The translations under genes were made by a program, and so were the position numbers. 64,000 nucleotides of DNA, taken from Robiginitomaculum antarcticum DSM 21748. GTDB taxonomy: Bacteria > Pseudomonadota > Alphaproteobacteria > Caulobacterales > Maricaulaceae. The DNA is taken from the NCBI RefSeq assembly GCF_000365025.1, contig NZ_KB823014.1, positions 186,001-250,000 on the forward strand, given 5' to 3'. Below, piece by piece: positions 35,485 to 45,241 of the stretch (within the stretch, counting starts at the first letter, position 1; every line of letters starts with the position of its first letter). Under the pieces are notes generated by a model. The model was not told the DNA's origin, ran no database searches, and saw only the letters and a program-made list of their open reading frames with translations.

Positions 35485-36678
35485 CTATCCTTTAACCGCC
35501 GCGACAATCTTCTGCGCTGCGTCGTCAAGGTCGTCAGCCGCAATGACGTTCAGACCAGACTCATTAATGATTTTTTTGCCGGCTTCGACATTTGTGCCTT
35601 CGAGGCGCACAACGAGCGGTACTTTCAGACCAACTTGTTTAACCGCGTCGACAGTGCCTTGGGCAATGACGTCACATTTCATAATGCCGCCAAAGATATT
35701 AATCAGAATACCTTCAACTTTTTCATCAGACGTCAGGATTTTGAACGCAGCAACGATATTTTCTTTGGTCGCGCCGCCGCCCACATCGAGGAAGTTGGCC
35801 GGCTCTGCGCCGTAAAGCTTGATAATATCCATTGTCGACATCGCCAAGCCCGCACCGTTGACCATACAGCCAATATTGCCATCCAGCGCTACGTAAGACA
35901 GGCCGTATTTCGCCGCTTCCAACTCTTTTGCGTCTTCTTCAGTCTCATCACGAAGTGCCTCAATATCAGGATGCCTATAAAGCGCATTTTCATCAAAGCT
36001 AATTTTAGCGTCCAGACAATGCAGACGCTGATCTTCGGTAACGATTAATGGGTTAATCTCAAGCATGCTCATATCTTTGGCTAGAAAGCCTTCATATAAA
36101 ATCTTGCCGAGTTTTCCCGCCTGCTTAGCCAGATCACCTTTGAGTTTAAGCGCTTTGGCCAACGTGCGGCCATGATGGGGCATAAAGCCTGTCGCCGGAT
36201 CAATGTCAAAATTGATAACCTTTTCCGGCGTATCATGCGCAACAGCTTCAATATCCATCCCCCCCTCGGTGGAGACAATAAAAGAAACGCGTGATGTATC
36301 GCGGTTTATAATGATCGACAAATAGAGTTCGCGGTCAATATCGGAGCCGTCCTCGATATATAGTCGGTTGACTTGCTTACCCTCATCAGAGGTCTGCGCG
36401 GTCACCAGATACTCACCGAGCATCTCTTTGGCATTTTTGACAACATCTTCAACGGAAAAGGCCAAACGCACGCCGCCTTTAGCGTCGGCGGGTGCGCCGA
36501 CAAATTTACCTTTGCCGCGTCCACCCGCGTGAATTTGTGATTTTACGACCCATAATGGCCCGCCTAATTTTTCGGCTGCGGCTTTAGCTTCGGTGGCTTT
36601 AAAGATCGCAATGCCTTTGCTGACCGGCGCGCCAATTTCTTTTAGGACGGCTTTGCCCTGATATTCGTGAATGTTCAT
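35485..36678 (-). CDS. sucC: Succinate--CoA ligase [ADP-forming], beta subunit
   Basis: This subunit binds ADP/ATP and succinate in the TCA cycle step that yields nucleoside triphosphate. At 397 residues it has [19 protein letters not shown], the ATP-grasp segment [13 protein letters not shown], and the signature block [19 protein letters not shown] plus [15 protein letters not shown]. It lies downstream of a 232-nt gap that should contain the promoter of the sucC-sucD-sucA-sucB unit. No strong ribosome site precedes the ATG. Confidence 0.98.
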   Translation of the reverse strand: MNIHEYQGKAVLKEIGAPVSKGIAIFKATEAKAAAEKLGGPLWVVKSQIHAGGRGKGKFVGAPADAKGGVRLAFSVEDVVKNAKEMLGEYLVTAQTSDEGKQVNRLYIEDGSDIDRELYLSIIINRDTSRVSFIVSTEGGMDIEAVAHDTPEKVINFDIDPATGFMPHHGRTLAKALKLKGDLAKQAGKLGKILYEGFLAKDMSMLEINPLIVTEDQRLHCLDAKISFDENALYRHPDIEALRDETEEDAKELEAAKYGLSYVALDGNIGCMVNGAGLAMSTMDIIKLYGAEPANFLDVGGGATKENIVAAFKILTSDEKVEGILINIFGGIMKCDVIAQGTVDAVKQVGLKVPLVVRLEGTNVEAGKKIINESGLNVIAADDLDDAAQKIVAAVKG

Positions 36679-36910
36679 GGAAAAATGTGCTCTTTGTGAC
36701 TAAAGTCTACCCCGATAGCCGGGCGAAGCCCGCTTATAAGAGCCCATCCCGCGCGCTGCAACAGCGGATTGACCATATCACATATATGTAATGACGCAGC
36801 TTGTGAAATATGGGCTGAAAGAGCTCAATATAACTAACGCCGCGTTATAATATCGATAGCGAATTCGGAGTTATAAGTCATATTCTTCGCCCCGCGTAAA
36901 TTACACGGGA

Positions 36911-37378
36911 TTATTTCAGTATAACTGATATGACCGTTTTGGAGCCCGCGACAGAAAATTTTGCCGAATTAAAGTCAGGCGGACCGAATGCACTGCGCGC
37001 ATTGTTGGAAAAGGTATAAGGCTCTGACGGAATGCCCAGCGCATTAGTATCAAGCTTGCCATTTTCATTTATATCCCGAAACATACGCAGCGCATAATCA
37101 CCTTCTGGAACATCGAAGAATTCGAGCATAGCCGTCGGCTCTGTAACTTTTACATTGGCTGTAAAATTTGCAGTATCAGCATTGTAGGTCTGCTTATCAG
37201 AAAGCGTCGCCCGTATCGTTCCGGAAAGACTTTCAAGGCCGGCCACAGATACAATTACACTGGACTTTGGCGTAATCTCGGTATTGATCTCAGGGTTTGT
37301 TGAAGCCGATGTATGTGGAAATTTCGGCGCATCTATACCCGCGCAACTCGTCACACCAAGAACAGACATTAAGATCAC
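36911..37378 (-). CDS. DUF2141 family lipoprotein
   Basis: This 155-residue lipoprotein starts at a GTG at 37378 or at the ATG three codons later; both give a short signal (MSVLGVTSC) with a lipobox. The mature domain has VSVAGLESLSGTIRATL and GDYALRMFRDINENGKLD, the DUF2141 beta-sandwich pattern with an Asp/Asn-rich loop like the protein encoded at 25598-26047. Function is unknown. It follows the GNAT gene by 12 nt. Confidence 0.75.
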   Translation of the reverse strand: MILMSVLGVTSCAGIDAPKFPHTSASTNPEINTEITPKSSVIVSVAGLESLSGTIRATLSDKQTYNADTANFTANVKVTEPTAMLEFFDVPEGDYALRMFRDINENGKLDTNALGIPSEPYTFSNNARSAFGPPDFNSAKFSVAGSKTVISVILK

Positions 37379-37390
37379 ATGTTTTGAAAC

Positions 37391-37909
37391 TTAAAACTCC
37401 TGCCCGTAAGCCCAGCATTTTACTTCACCGAAAGGCGGAAGGTGTGTCACAGGGTAAAGCCGCTTTGACCCTAGCGCCTCTGCCGTTTTTATCGATCCGA
37501 TATTCTCCTCACCGATAACATGAATAACACGGCTCCACCCAAGATGGTCGCGGACATAATCAATACAGGCGCGGCCCGCTTCCTTAGCGTAACCTTTGCG
37601 GATGTAATCGCGGTGAATTGTCCAGCCGATTTCCGGCTCAGGCCAGCCTTCGGGGCACCACGGGCCGACCCTTCCAATAAAATCACCGCTGGATTTTTCA
37701 ATGACCGACCAGAAACTATAGCCCCGCACAGCCTGGTGGCCGATAAGCATCGCCATTTGACGCCAAGCGCCCGCACGGTCCATGATTTGCCCGCCGATAA
37801 AGCGCACCGTCTGCGCATCACTCATCATATCTGTCCATGCATCAAGATCCGCTACAGGATCAATATGGCGCAATATAAGGCGGTCAGTTTCCAGAACAAT
37901 ATGACTCAT
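37391..37909 (-). CDS. GNAT family N-acetyltransferase (RimJ/RimL-like)
   Basis: This 172-residue acetyl-CoA-dependent transferase starts with LETDRLILRHIDPVADLDAW, the classic RimJ/RimL opening. It continues with IGRVGPWCPEGWPEPEIGWTI, then RKGYAKEAGRACIDYV as the acetyl-CoA-binding motif A, and ENIGSIKTAEALGSKRL near the end. Family members acetylate ribosomal proteins, antibiotics or small amines; the substrate is unknown. It lies between mdh and sucC on the same strand. Confidence 0.92.
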   Translation of the reverse strand: MSHIVLETDRLILRHIDPVADLDAWTDMMSDAQTVRFIGGQIMDRAGAWRQMAMLIGHQAVRGYSFWSVIEKSSGDFIGRVGPWCPEGWPEPEIGWTIHRDYIRKGYAKEAGRACIDYVRDHLGWSRVIHVIGEENIGSIKTAEALGSKRLYPVTHLPPFGEVKCWAYGQEF

Positions 37910-38036
37910 ATGGAGTTTTTAGCGCATGAGTACCGCGCTGAACACTCAAACTTCATTTCAAAGAAATACTATTCCGCGTGGTGTGATCTTCGGAGAGTAT
38001 ACACTTTGACTCACCTCATTGGGACGTTCTGACGGT

Positions 38037-38327
38037 CTAAATATTTTCGTCAGAATCAGGCGCGTCGCCCGCGCCTTCAATATCTGCGCCCTCGGCAGGC
38101 TCTGCCGGGCCGGGCTCAGGCAGCGGCGTAGTGCGCGGCGCGGCGCCATCGTAAACGGCGGGCATAGCCGATGTTGGACCGGGCAAGAGCGCAGCATCTG
38201 CTGATTTAGTCGAGCTTGGCGCGGAACCTGGTCCACCAGTGACGCAGGCCGTCATAGCAACAGTAGAGATAAGCGCAGCCGTCATGAACAGTGCGCGGTA
38301 AGAAGCAGTCTGGATCGTGTTTTTCAT
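38037..38327 (-). CDS. Small proline-rich lipoprotein of unknown function
   Basis: This 96-residue protein starts at the ATG at 38327, giving a signal sequence with hydrophobic core ALFMTAALISTVAMTAC and a possible lipobox (MTAC). The mature part is low in complexity and rich in Pro, Ala, Gly and acidic residues (PLPEPGPAEPAEGADIEG), likely unstructured. It may be a short envelope tether or a lineage-specific protein. Its codon pattern and signal peptide support a real gene; function is unknown. Confidence 0.65.
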   Translation of the reverse strand: MKNTIQTASYRALFMTAALISTVAMTACVTGGPGSAPSSTKSADAALLPGPTSAMPAVYDGAAPRTTPLPEPGPAEPAEGADIEGAGDAPDSDENI

Positions 38328-38391
38328 AGTAGAATAATCCGCAGCTCCGCGCATTGTTCCTCACGCGTCCGAATAATGATCCACTTCACAT

Positions 38392-38419
38392 AAAAAAGCC
38401 GCCCCAAAGGACGGCTTTT
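38392..38419 (-). terminator. Terminator of mdh
   Basis: There is an 8-bp stem (AAAAGCCG 38394-38401 with CGGCTTTT 38412-38419), and the minus-strand read ends in a T tract. It starts about 20 nt after the mdh stop, so mdh is probably transcribed apart from sucC in this genome. Confidence 0.88.
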
Positions 38420-38439
38420 CATTTTTTTGAAGCCTGTCT

Positions 38440-39710
<1,271 letters not shown>

Positions 39711-40163
39711 ATGTTTAAATATCTGATATTTACCGGGTTGAGTGTAGCGCCGTTTATGTCTGGACCAGCCTTTGGGCAAAGCGCGGCAAATCCGGATAGG
39801 GAAATCGAGATTTATATGAGTGCTGCGATTGCGTGTTCTAAGGCTGTTCAACAGGGCGGTTATGCCGCCGGGACAGAGACTGACTGCTTTGAAGTCAAAC
39901 GCTTGTTGGACGACATTATTAATAGCGGCGAGCCTATGACCCCGCACGTAAAAAACTACGCCGTGCTTGCAGATATTTTGGTCTATCAGACCATCAGCAC
40001 GGTTTATGCCAAAATTGAAGGCATCGGATCTACCCATGGCTGCCAAATCGTTCGCGATTCCCGCGCAGTGAGCGCGCAATATGTGAATGGCGAGACACCT
40101 GAAGCTGATCTAACAATGAGTAAGATAGTAGGCGGCATCGATGAATTGGGTAAGTCTTGCTAA
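39711..40163 (+). CDS. Exported small protein with four cysteines, function unknown
   Basis: This 150-residue protein starts at the ATG at 39711, preceded by GGGAGA at a good distance; the longer frame lacks support. Signal peptide MFKYLIFTGLSVAPFMSGPAFGQ leads to a helical mature domain with Cys residues in AIACSK, TDCFE, HGCQIV and the C-terminal KSC, which could form two disulfides. I recognise no family. It stands alone, divergent from mdh and convergent with zapE. Confidence 0.75.
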   Translation: MFKYLIFTGLSVAPFMSGPAFGQSAANPDREIEIYMSAAIACSKAVQQGGYAAGTETDCFEVKRLLDDIINSGEPMTPHVKNYAVLADILVYQTISTVYAKIEGIGSTHGCQIVRDSRAVSAQYVNGETPEADLTMSKIVGGIDELGKSC

Positions 40164-40205
40164 CTCACTTTAAGGAGGGGAAAATCATTCTATCCTGACC
40201 AGGTT

Positions 40206-41309
40206 TTATTGTCCATTAGCGTCTAAATTTCTGCGCTGAGATAGATAGGCTTCGCCTCGCATCTCATAGAGACGGCTGGCCGTGCGGGCAAATTCAAACG
40301 CGCCGTCCCCGTCTATATATAGCGCATCCGGCTCCGCCGCAGCGCTCATCACAAGCTTGGTGCGGGTCTCATAAAGCGCGTCGATTAAGGTCACGAAACG
40401 CTTAGCCTCGTTGCGGCTCTCTGCCCCCATTTGCGGCACATTTTCCAAGATCAAAGTTTGGAAGGCTTTTGACAAACGTAAATAATCTGCGGCGCCAAGT
40501 GGATTTTCGCACAAACGGGAAAAGCTGGCACGCGCCACGCCCGCTGCTGTCCGTTTTAGCTTTAGCTCTCGCCCCTGCACAGTCAGCCGTGTTTCGCGCG
40601 GCGCTGCGCCTCCAATCAGCCGTCTCCATACGGCCTCAATTTTCGCCGCAGCGTGTTCGTCAAGTGGACTATAATAAACCGGGGCGGCTTGTATCTGTGA
40701 TAAGCGGTGATCTGTCGCGCCTGGAAATTCAACGACATGACATTGGCTTTGTAGCAAGTCGATAAACGGCTCAAATAATCCGCGGTTAAGTCCATTTTTA
40801 TACAGATCCTCCGGCGCCCGGTTAGACGTCGCGAGCATAGTTATACCCCGCGCAAAAAGCTGCTCGAACAGACGTGATAATATCATGGCATCAGTAATAT
40901 CCGTGACATGAAATTCGTCGAAACATATAAGAGACGCTTCATTTGCCAAGTTCTTGGCAATATGCTCGATAGGCTCTCCCTGCCTTAGCGAGCGCTCCTT
41001 AGATATACGCTCGTGAATTTCAAGCATAAAGGCGTGAAAATGCACGCGCCTTTTGGCTTTGACCGGAGCGAGATCGAAAAATATGTCCATAAGCATAGAT
41101 TTTCCGCGCCCCACCCCGCCCCACAGATAGAGACCTTTAACGGGCTCAGGTGCGCGGGAAAACAATTCCCAGCGCGGCGCGGACTCTCCCAGCCTCACAA
41201 GCAAATCATCCAGAGCGGACGCTGCTACACTCTGCGCTGGATCACGCTCCAAATCACCCGCAGCGATACGGGCTTCAAGAATGTGGGTGACCGTTTTGGG
41301 TTTAGACAT
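40206..41309 (-). CDS. zapE: Cell division protein ZapE (AFG1-like ATPase)
   Basis: This 367-residue P-loop ATPase of the AFG1 family associates with the Z-ring in proteobacteria. Walker A is GGVGRGKS (64-71) and Walker B is in LICFDEFHVTDITDAM; RRVHFHAFMLEIH is the conserved segment after Walker A and ITMLATSNRAPEDLYKNGLNR contains sensor 1. AFG1-like genes lie beside mdh or sdh in many alphaproteobacteria (from memory), as here next to mdh and near sdhB. Confidence 0.95.
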   Translation of the reverse strand: MSKPKTVTHILEARIAAGDLERDPAQSVAASALDDLLVRLGESAPRWELFSRAPEPVKGLYLWGGVGRGKSMLMDIFFDLAPVKAKRRVHFHAFMLEIHERISKERSLRQGEPIEHIAKNLANEASLICFDEFHVTDITDAMILSRLFEQLFARGITMLATSNRAPEDLYKNGLNRGLFEPFIDLLQSQCHVVEFPGATDHRLSQIQAAPVYYSPLDEHAAAKIEAVWRRLIGGAAPRETRLTVQGRELKLKRTAAGVARASFSRLCENPLGAADYLRLSKAFQTLILENVPQMGAESRNEAKRFVTLIDALYETRTKLVMSAAAEPDALYIDGDGAFEFARTASRLYEMRGEAYLSQRRNLDANGQ

Positions 41310-41430
41310 GAAAATCTACTCTATGATAAGAATACTGCGTTAAATTTTGCCATTGCCCCTGTCAATTGCGCGCAGATGTGCTTAAAGTTAATGTGTACAT
41401 TATCCGTGCGAAACGAATCAGGAGGGCAAC

Positions 41431-42696
41431 GTGGAATCTGCGTTTTCGAATACAATGAATTATCTGGAGGCCAATGCCGCAAATTGGGCAATAGCTTTAG
41501 CAATTTTAATCGCCGGCTATCTCATAGCGCTTGTCGTTCGATGGGTTATTACGGCCGCCATAAACCGTACGGGCTTTGGCGTTCGCGCAAAAGCATCAGG
41601 CGGAAACATTGGCCGCTCTGTTGGACAGGCTTTATTTTGGCTCATATTGCTGATCTTTATCCTAATGGCGCTAGGACGTTTCCCATTGGTAGCCAGACAA
41701 CTGGACTTCCTTAACACGATGATGGGCGATATATTCAATTACATCCCTAAGCTTCTCGCCGGCGCGGCCGTCATTTTCGTCGGTATTGTTCTAGCCAACG
41801 TTTTGCGAAATCTTATTGAGAGCACGCTCAAAGTTGCGCAAGTTGATCGACTGGCCGGACGTTTTGATCTTGCTGATGAGACCCAAATTACAAATGGCGC
41901 AGTCTCCAAAGGCGTTGCCAGATTGGCCGCCGCTGTTGTTCTCATCTTCTCTGCAATCATTGCGGTAGGGATATGGGACATCCCAGGAGTATCCGGGCCC
42001 GTTGGCGATATGCTTGATCTGATTTTGACATATATCCCGCGCGTCTTATTTGCTGCGGCGATCGTTGTCATCGCCGTATATATTGGCCGCTTTGTGTCCA
42101 ACCTGATCCAGTCAACTCTACCAGCCATGGGCTTTGACCGGGCTATGTCATCTATTGAAGGACTTGATGGAGATAAAATTTCCGGCTTTAACCCGTCGAA
42201 AATTCTAGGCAAAATCGCGTTTATTGCGATTGTACTTTTAGGTCTCACCGCGGCTATGAATGTATTGGAAAGCCCCGTGCTGACAGCCGTGTTCTCAACT
42301 CTCTTGGCGATTGGCGGCAAGATCGTCCTTGGCGCGATTATTATCGGTGCAGGCATTTTCATCGCCAATATCGTTACGCTCATGGTCAGAGGCGCAGTTG
42401 GCGACACTGTGGCTAATGTAATTCGCTACATTCTGATTATTCTCATTACCTTTATGGGCTTGTCAGAAATGGATTTGGGTGACGGCATTGTCGAAACGGC
42501 CTTTACTGCTGCTGTGATTGCGGCTGCTGTAGCGGCAGCACTCGCCTTTGGTCTTGGTGGACGCGAATGGGCTAAAGCCAAGCTCAACGAGTATTTTCCG
42601 CCTAAAGCGGGATCAAAGCCCGCTGTCCGTAAAACGGCAAGTGTTAAAGCACCGCGCAAAACAGCGGTGCGGAAAGCTCCGGCTAAGAAGTCTTAA
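41431..42696 (+). CDS. MscS-related channel protein with 'conserved TM helix' repeats and a basic C-terminal tail
   Basis: This 421-residue membrane protein starts at a GTG at 41431 with a strong AGGAGGG just upstream. Repeated hydrophobic units with the pattern IPKLLAGAAVIFVGIVLANVLRNLI (read in parts) are the 'conserved TM helix' repeats found in mechanosensitive channel relatives. AALAFGLGGREWAKAKLNEY matches the family end motif. After it, an Ala/Pro/Lys/Arg-rich tail (KTASVKAPRKTAVRKAPAKK) resembles histone H1-like tails. A canonical MscS beta domain is not visible. Channel function is inferred. Confidence 0.85.
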   Translation: MESAFSNTMNYLEANAANWAIALAILIAGYLIALVVRWVITAAINRTGFGVRAKASGGNIGRSVGQALFWLILLIFILMALGRFPLVARQLDFLNTMMGDIFNYIPKLLAGAAVIFVGIVLANVLRNLIESTLKVAQVDRLAGRFDLADETQITNGAVSKGVARLAAAVVLIFSAIIAVGIWDIPGVSGPVGDMLDLILTYIPRVLFAAAIVVIAVYIGRFVSNLIQSTLPAMGFDRAMSSIEGLDGDKISGFNPSKILGKIAFIAIVLLGLTAAMNVLESPVLTAVFSTLLAIGGKIVLGAIIIGAGIFIANIVTLMVRGAVGDTVANVIRYILIILITFMGLSEMDLGDGIVETAFTAAVIAAAVAAALAFGLGGREWAKAKLNEYFPPKAGSKPAVRKTASVKAPRKTAVRKAPAKKS

Positions 42697-42719
42697 ACTT
42701 TAAATATAAACAACAGAAT

Positions 42720-42752
42720 CCCGTCCAAGTTATTACTTGGGCGGGTTTTTTT
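42720..42752 (+). terminator. Intrinsic terminator of the MscS-related gene
   Basis: There is a 10-bp stem with one G-U pair (42720-42729 with 42736-42745) followed by seven T residues. It lies 24 nt after the stop, and its T tract touches the end of the convergent phosphatase-fold gene. Confidence 0.92.
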
Positions 42753-43236
42753 ATGCCGAAAATTTATCCGCTATCTCCTGCATATCGGCGCGGCTTACAC
42801 GGTCCATGTCCATCGCTTGTAGGGCAGTAATACGCGCCCGAAAGACTTTATACGTTTTTGCAAACGCCGCCTGTCTTGCGCTTAGCGGCTCTACATAGGC
42901 TGGATCCGGCGCGGGCCAGTATAGCTTGATATGCTGACCATGAAAGACGGGGCAAACCTCATTTGCCGCATTATCGCAAACTGTAACTACAATATCCATC
43001 TGCGGCGCCCCCTCAGCGCTAAATTCATCCCAGCTCTTTGAGCGATATTTGTGTGTGTCGTGGCCCATTTTAGACAAATGCGCGAGCGCGTCGGTATGGG
43101 GGTGCGCTGAAGGGTGGCTTCCGGCGCTATAGCCGCGCCACTGCGCGCCGCCCATATCATTGCAAAGCGCTTCGGAAATAATACTTCGCGCTGAATTTCC
43201 GGTGCAGAGAAATAAAATATTATAAGGCGGTGTCAT
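42751..43236 (-). CDS. Arsenate reductase / low-molecular-weight protein-tyrosine-phosphatase family protein
   Basis: This 161-residue protein has the P-loop LCTGNSARS with nucleophile Cys11 and, further on, Cys87 and Cys95 in VTVCDNAANEVCPVF. This three-cysteine layout is that of thioredoxin-coupled arsenate reductase (ArsC of the pI258 type), which reduces arsenate to arsenite. No arsR, arsB or acr3 gene is near, so detoxification in isolation or a phosphatase role are both possible. Confidence 0.9.
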   Translation of the reverse strand: MTPPYNILFLCTGNSARSIISEALCNDMGGAQWRGYSAGSHPSAHPHTDALAHLSKMGHDTHKYRSKSWDEFSAEGAPQMDIVVTVCDNAANEVCPVFHGQHIKLYWPAPDPAYVEPLSARQAAFAKTYKVFRARITALQAMDMDRVSRADMQEIADKFSA

Positions 43237-43319
43237 GCCCTGTGCCTAGAGCGAGTGCCCTAACAGCGCAAAGTCATTTTTTAGGTGACCCATACGGTTT
43301 GCCGCATTAGCCTGACGTC

Positions 43320-44147
43320 TTGGAAACCGAAATTTCACATAACACACATATCGTCGAAGCATTGATTGAAGAGCGCTCCCGGCGTCTAATGCAACGGCCG
43401 CGCCTGTGGTCTGCGCTCCGGCCTGCACTTTATCGCTTGCTGGGCTATAAACGCGCTGTCGCCATGGCCGACGCTATTGCTGATATGACGGGACGTCAGG
43501 CCTTTGACTATGTTAGCGGCGTTGTTGGTATTCAAACTCGCGCAGAAGGGACAGAGAATATTCCGCGCAGCGGCGGGCTTATGATTATCGGCAACCACCC
43601 GACGGGACTCGCTGACGGGCTATTCGTACATAATGTGCTGCAATCTATTCGCCCCGAATACATGTTTCTAGCAAATGCCGATGCGTTGCGCGTTGTGCCC
43701 AAGGCCGGTGACCTCATCATTCCTGTAGAATGGGTCGCGGATAAACGCACGAAAGCCAAGACCAAGCAAACTCTGCTTGAGATGAAAGCAGCGGTCGCGG
43801 ATAAACGCACTATGGTTATTTTTCCATCAGGGCGCTTGGCGGTTTTGGGGGTACGGGGTCTTCAGGACCAAGAATGGATGAACACAGCCGTCAGCTTTGC
43901 TAAGAAATATAACATTCCGGTTGTACCGCTGCACATCAAAGCGAAAAACAGTCTGTTATTTTACATGTTCAGCTGGCTTCACCGTGAGCTTAAAGATATC
44001 ACACTCTTTCATGAAATGCTCAATAAAGGGCGGCAGCGCCCCCGCCTACGCTTCGGTCCCGTTATCGACCCGCACTCGCTTAGAGGAAATAATGACAACT
44101 CTACGGCGCAAATGCGCGCCATTGTTGAGAAACTGGGACGAAATTAA
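43320..44147 (+). CDS. PlsC-like 1-acyl-glycerol-phosphate/ornithine-lipid type acyltransferase
   Basis: This protein of up to 275 residues has a TTG start at 43320, which is uncertain because no clear ribosome site is visible and the Met 23 codons later is an alternative. The acyltransferase motif is [14 protein letters not shown], an H-x5-D variant of the usual H-x4-D seen in the hemolysin/OlsB-like branch; [11 protein letters not shown] is the second block and [10 protein letters not shown] the third. It should transfer an acyl chain to a lyso-lipid or amine lipid at the inner membrane. It is convergent with sdhB, with stops overlapping. Confidence 0.85.
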   Translation: METEISHNTHIVEALIEERSRRLMQRPRLWSALRPALYRLLGYKRAVAMADAIADMTGRQAFDYVSGVVGIQTRAEGTENIPRSGGLMIIGNHPTGLADGLFVHNVLQSIRPEYMFLANADALRVVPKAGDLIIPVEWVADKRTKAKTKQTLLEMKAAVADKRTMVIFPSGRLAVLGVRGLQDQEWMNTAVSFAKKYNIPVVPLHIKAKNSLLFYMFSWLHRELKDITLFHEMLNKGRQRPRLRFGPVIDPHSLRGNNDNSTAQMRAIVEKLGRN

Positions 44148-44926
44148 GTAACCCGCTCGACGAGCATCTTCTTTGTCTCGGCGATTGCTTTGGCCGGGTT
44201 CAGCCCTTTAGGACAGACATTGGCGCAATTCAAAATCGTGTGGCAGCGATAGAGCCGGAAGGGGTCTTCGAGATTATCGAGCCGCTCGCCTGTCGCCTCA
44301 TCACGGCTGTCTACGAGCCAGCGGTAAGCTTGCAGCAAAACGGCAGGGCCGAGATAACGGTCGCCATTCCACCAGTAAGATGGACAGGCGGTGGAGCAAC
44401 AGGCGCATAAAATGCATTCGTAATAGCCATCAAGCTTGTTTCGGTCTTCAGGGCTTTGCTTCCACTCTGTCGTTGGCGTCGGTGTGGTTGTATGCAGCCA
44501 TGGCTCAATAGACGCATATTGGGCGTAGAAATTTGACAAATCAGGGACAAGATCACGAACAACCGGCAAATGCGGCAATGGCGAGATTGTGATTGTACCG
44601 CCTTTAACTTCATCAATGCCTTTCGTGCAGGCGAGCGTATTACGCCCGCCAATATTCATTGCGCAAGATCCGCAAACACCTTCACGGCATGACCGCCGGA
44701 AGGCCAGCGTCGAGTCAATTTCGTTCTTGATCTTGAACAGGGCGTCCAGAACCATAGGACCGCATTCATCCAGATCAATCTGGTAACTATCCCAGCTGGG
44801 CTGTCCGCCCGCTTCAGGGTCATAGCGGTAAATCTTGAACGTCTTCATACGGCTGCCGCCGGATTTTGCGTCCCAGACTTTACCTTTTGAAACCTTGGAG
44901 TTTTTGGGCAGGGTCAGTTGTACCAT
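44144..44926 (-). CDS. sdhB: Succinate dehydrogenase iron-sulfur subunit
   Basis: This is the electron-transfer subunit of complex II. It has 260 residues. The [2Fe-2S] ligands are in [18 protein letters not shown] with the fourth Cys in NTLAC; the [4Fe-4S]/[3Fe-4S] ligands are in [16 protein letters not shown] and [17 protein letters not shown]. All twelve expected positions are present. sdhC, sdhD and sdhA, normally directly upstream, are absent from this window; a 41-residue membrane protein gene takes their place. Confidence 0.97.
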   Translation of the reverse strand: MVQLTLPKNSKVSKGKVWDAKSGGSRMKTFKIYRYDPEAGGQPSWDSYQIDLDECGPMVLDALFKIKNEIDSTLAFRRSCREGVCGSCAMNIGGRNTLACTKGIDEVKGGTITISPLPHLPVVRDLVPDLSNFYAQYASIEPWLHTTTPTPTTEWKQSPEDRNKLDGYYECILCACCSTACPSYWWNGDRYLGPAVLLQAYRWLVDSRDEATGERLDNLEDPFRLYRCHTILNCANVCPKGLNPAKAIAETKKMLVERVT

Positions 44927-45043
44927 ATGAAATCCTTATCCGCAGTAGCAGCGATGGGCGGTCGTAACTGTCTATATAGACCGCCGCGCTATGAAAAGCA
45001 CTAATCGCGGTCACGCCAAATTGTCGCCGTTCGTATGCCTACA

Positions 45044-45169
45044 TTAAACGAATACAAACACGGCGAATATCGCAGCAATGATGACAAGCAAAACGATAGA
45101 AATCATTACGGGGTATTTACGCTTTCCGTCCGGCATAGGGTCGGTGCGGCCTTGGTGATTGTCGGGCAT
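45044..45169 (-). CDS. 41-residue single-helix membrane protein upstream of sdhB
   Basis: This short gene has a strong AGGAG 6 nt before the ATG at 45169. The product begins MPDNHQGRTDPMPDGKRKYP, a hydrophilic basic head, then one membrane helix (VMISIVLLVIIAAIFAVFVFV) reaching the C-terminus. This is the typical layout of a small inner-membrane regulator or subunit with the N-terminus in the cytoplasm. It lies 117 nt upstream of sdhB on the same strand and diverges from the antiporter gene. I recognise no family. Confidence 0.7.
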   Translation of the reverse strand: MPDNHQGRTDPMPDGKRKYPVMISIVLLVIIAAIFAVFVFV

Positions 45170-45241
45170 AGTCTTCTCCTCTATGGGAACAATGCGGTCT
45201 TTAAAGAATAGTTCCTATTCCGCCCCTCAGAAGCGAATTTT

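Noticed and set aside
42751-43236. Part of an arsenic resistance island
   Set aside because: No arsR, arsB, acr3 or arsH gene lies nearby, so only a lone reductase/phosphatase is supported.
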